This document shows, piece by piece, positions 62,787 to 64,000 of a stretch of 64,000 bases of DNA. Position 1 is the stretch's first letter; each line of letters opens with the position of its first letter. A program made the position numbers and the translations under genes. The notes beneath the pieces were generated by a model that ran no database searches, was not told where the DNA came from, and was given only the letters and a program-made list of their open reading frames with translations. Source of the DNA: Thermoanaerobaculia bacterium (GTDB lineage Bacteria > Acidobacteriota > Thermoanaerobaculia > Multivoradales > JAHEKO01); contig CALZKB010000003.1 in NCBI GenBank assembly GCA_945787575.1, positions 1-64,000 of the forward strand, written 5' to 3'.

Positions 62787-63308
62787 TCAACCCTTGCGGG
62801 CATAGTCGATCGCCATCCCCTTCGCTTCGCCCTCCGGGGTCTCGAAGAACATCTCCATCGAGTGGTGATCGTCGTCGACGAGGGTGATCACCGACCGCTT
62901 GGCGACCGGCTGCCCGTCGCGCGGGTTGGTCATCGAGCCACGCATCGTCCACATCTTGCCGGCGGCGTCGACCTCACCCTGTTCGAACTGCATGATCGTA
63001 GAGGCGGTGTCGATCCAGAACCCCTCCCAGCGGCGATCCACCGTGTTGTAGCCGAAGAACCCCCGTCCTTCGAAGTCGGGAAACGGACCCTCACTGGGGT
63101 CGCCCTGATAGCTCTGGCGCAAGAAGCGCCCCCCCAGCTCCCAGGAGTTGGTCATCGTGCCGGTCGATACCATCGGCTCGCCCGGACCCATCCACATCCG
63201 GACCTCGGCCGAGAACTCCCCGACGAACGGTTCGAGCATCGCGTGCTCGGCCGCGGGCGCCGCCATTGCGGCGAAGTCACTACTGCTGGCATCGGGTGCG
63301 TCACTCAT
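62787..63308 (-). CDS. DUF1579 domain-containing protein
   Basis: Protein of 173 residues matching the DUF1579 pattern: HAMLEPFVGEFSAEVRMWMG, SWELGGRFLRQSYQGDP, GFFGYNTVDRRWEGFWID and VDDDHHSMEMFF. No signal peptide. The family is a small beta-barrel of unknown function, perhaps lipocalin-like. Confidence 0.85.
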   Translation of the reverse strand: MSDAPDASSSDFAAMAAPAAEHAMLEPFVGEFSAEVRMWMGPGEPMVSTGTMTNSWELGGRFLRQSYQGDPSEGPFPDFEGRGFFGYNTVDRRWEGFWIDTASTIMQFEQGEVDAAGKMWTMRGSMTNPRDGQPVAKRSVITLVDDDHHSMEMFFETPEGEAKGMAIDYARKG

Positions 63309-63416
63309 GGCTGTCTCCCCAGATAGTGGTCGGTGAGAGCGAGATCATAACCGGCCGCGGGGATGCAGACTCACTCGGCCGAGGGTCTTCCAGGAAGGCG
63401 AAGCGATGCTGCGAAG

Positions 63417-64000
63417 TCACCGACGCGAGGGGTCCTCGTCGGAGGATGGATAGAGCGCGTCGACGATCTGGTGGAGCGCTTCTTCACGAGCCAGCTCGCC
63501 GTTCAGGAAGCGTGGCCAGATTCCGTTCTCGACGGTCGCGATGGCACCGCTGCGCTCGTAGAGGTCGGTCGCGTCTCCGTAGGCGACGTGTTCCGGGTCG
63601 TAGACCCGGCGCATGGTCGCCGCCGCTTGGACGAACATCAAGGTGTGCGGCACGTCGTGGAACCCGGCGTCGCTCCGAACAAGGCCGCGCTCCAAGAGCC
63701 GCGCCCGCAACTGGTCGAATGCGTTGTCGTCGCCCTTCGACGCGATGTCGAGAGCGTGGGTGGATTCGTGAAGCAGGGTCTCCAGCAGCAGGCCGTCCGC
63801 CTCGCCGCTCCCGACCTCCACCACCGCGACCGGTTGGTCGCCGCGCAGGTAGTAGGTCATCGCCCCCGGCGGGTTGGTCCGCGTGACCAGGAACATCGGC
63901 ACCTGTACGTGCGGGTCGGCGATGCCCAGCGACTCCATCATGAAGGCGAGCGCCTCGCGGTGACGGGGGACAAACGCCGCCTCTAGATAATTCAGACGCG
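63417..64000 (-). CDS. Zincin-like metallopeptidase, 5' part outside the window
   Basis: C-terminal part (at least 194 codons) of a protein with a LLHESTHALDIA motif, the HEXXH zinc site of zincin proteases. The frame is open to the window edge, where it reads LNYLEAAFVPRHREALAFMM, so the start lies outside. The surrounding residues are not distinctive enough for a family name. Export cannot be judged without the N-terminus. Confidence 0.7.
   Translation of the reverse strand, partial: RLNYLEAAFVPRHREALAFMMESLGIADPHVQVPMFLVTRTNPPGAMTYYLRGDQPVAVVEVGSGEADGLLLETLLHESTHALDIASKGDDNAFDQLRARLLERGLVRSDAGFHDVPHTLMFVQAAATMRRVYDPEHVAYGDATDLYERSGAIATVENGIWPRFLNGELAREEALHQIVDALYPSSDEDPSRR

Overview
The window is high-GC, tightly packed bacterial DNA with genes on both strands and no rRNA, tRNA, phage, transposase or CRISPR that I can recognise. 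The mix of genes (gingipain-like C25 peptidase, sortilin/BNR propellers, multihaem cytochromes, malonyl-CoA decarboxylase, acetoacetyl-CoA synthetase, many PP2C/c-di-GMP regulators, YtrA-type GntR and PadR regulators) suggests an uncultured Acidobacteriota, perhaps of the Thermoanaerobaculia type. This is an inference from gene content; no phylogenetic marker is present.

Layout. 1-4.0 kb: a truncated Nudix gene, a TPR protein, a PflX-type radical SAM protein divergent from a GntR regulator, a broken slipin gene and small membrane proteins. 4.1-11.1 kb: a secreted DUF4185-like protein, then a signalling block (REC-DUF4388 protein, Hpt-REC-REC-GGDEF diguanylate cyclase, membrane PP2C phosphatase). 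11.1-21.1 kb: a crotonase, then secreted proteins: a frameshifted BNR propeller, a pentahaem cytochrome, a Big-1 lipoprotein and a C25 peptidase. 21.4-23.7 kb: a solute-binding protein and DAACS symporter operon. 23.8-29.5 kb: a hydrolase, a TPR membrane protein, a tiny membrane protein and a 14-repeat secreted propeller behind a c-di-GMP-I riboswitch. 29.5-32.1 kb: feoA-feoB-Cys-rich operon. 32.4-38.9 kb: a second PP2C phosphatase, malonyl-CoA decarboxylase, a PadR/sensor operon and a methyltransferase with a missing core. 39-43 kb: small proteins and a DRE-TIM synthase/HemN-like radical SAM operon. 43.3-46.5 kb: an 11-haem cytochrome with LVIVD repeats. 46.7-50.9 kb: a truncated TonB and an NrtR/SPFH/NAD-kinase-like operon. 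50.9-64 kb: a broken M43 protease, GNAT, CoA-binding protein, acetoacetyl-CoA synthetase/AhpD-like pair, broken glyoxalase, beta-helix protein, sialidase-like protein, radical SAM protein, SRPBCC, F420-reductase-like protein, DUF1579 protein and a truncated zincin.

Two threads join the regions. First, six secreted proteins with unrelated folds end in almost the same C-terminal tag, [ILV]F-x-DGFESGDTSAW-x-x-x-VP, exactly at the stop codon; a seventh decayed copy is visible. It looks like an undescribed sorting or processing signal. One tagged protein lies behind a c-di-GMP riboswitch, and a diguanylate cyclase is encoded in the same window. Second, many genes are damaged: single-base frameshifts in homopolymers (possibly sequencing error) and clear internal or terminal deletions (slipin, BAAT hydrolase, methyltransferase, M43 protease, TonB, FMN-binding protein, glyoxalase).
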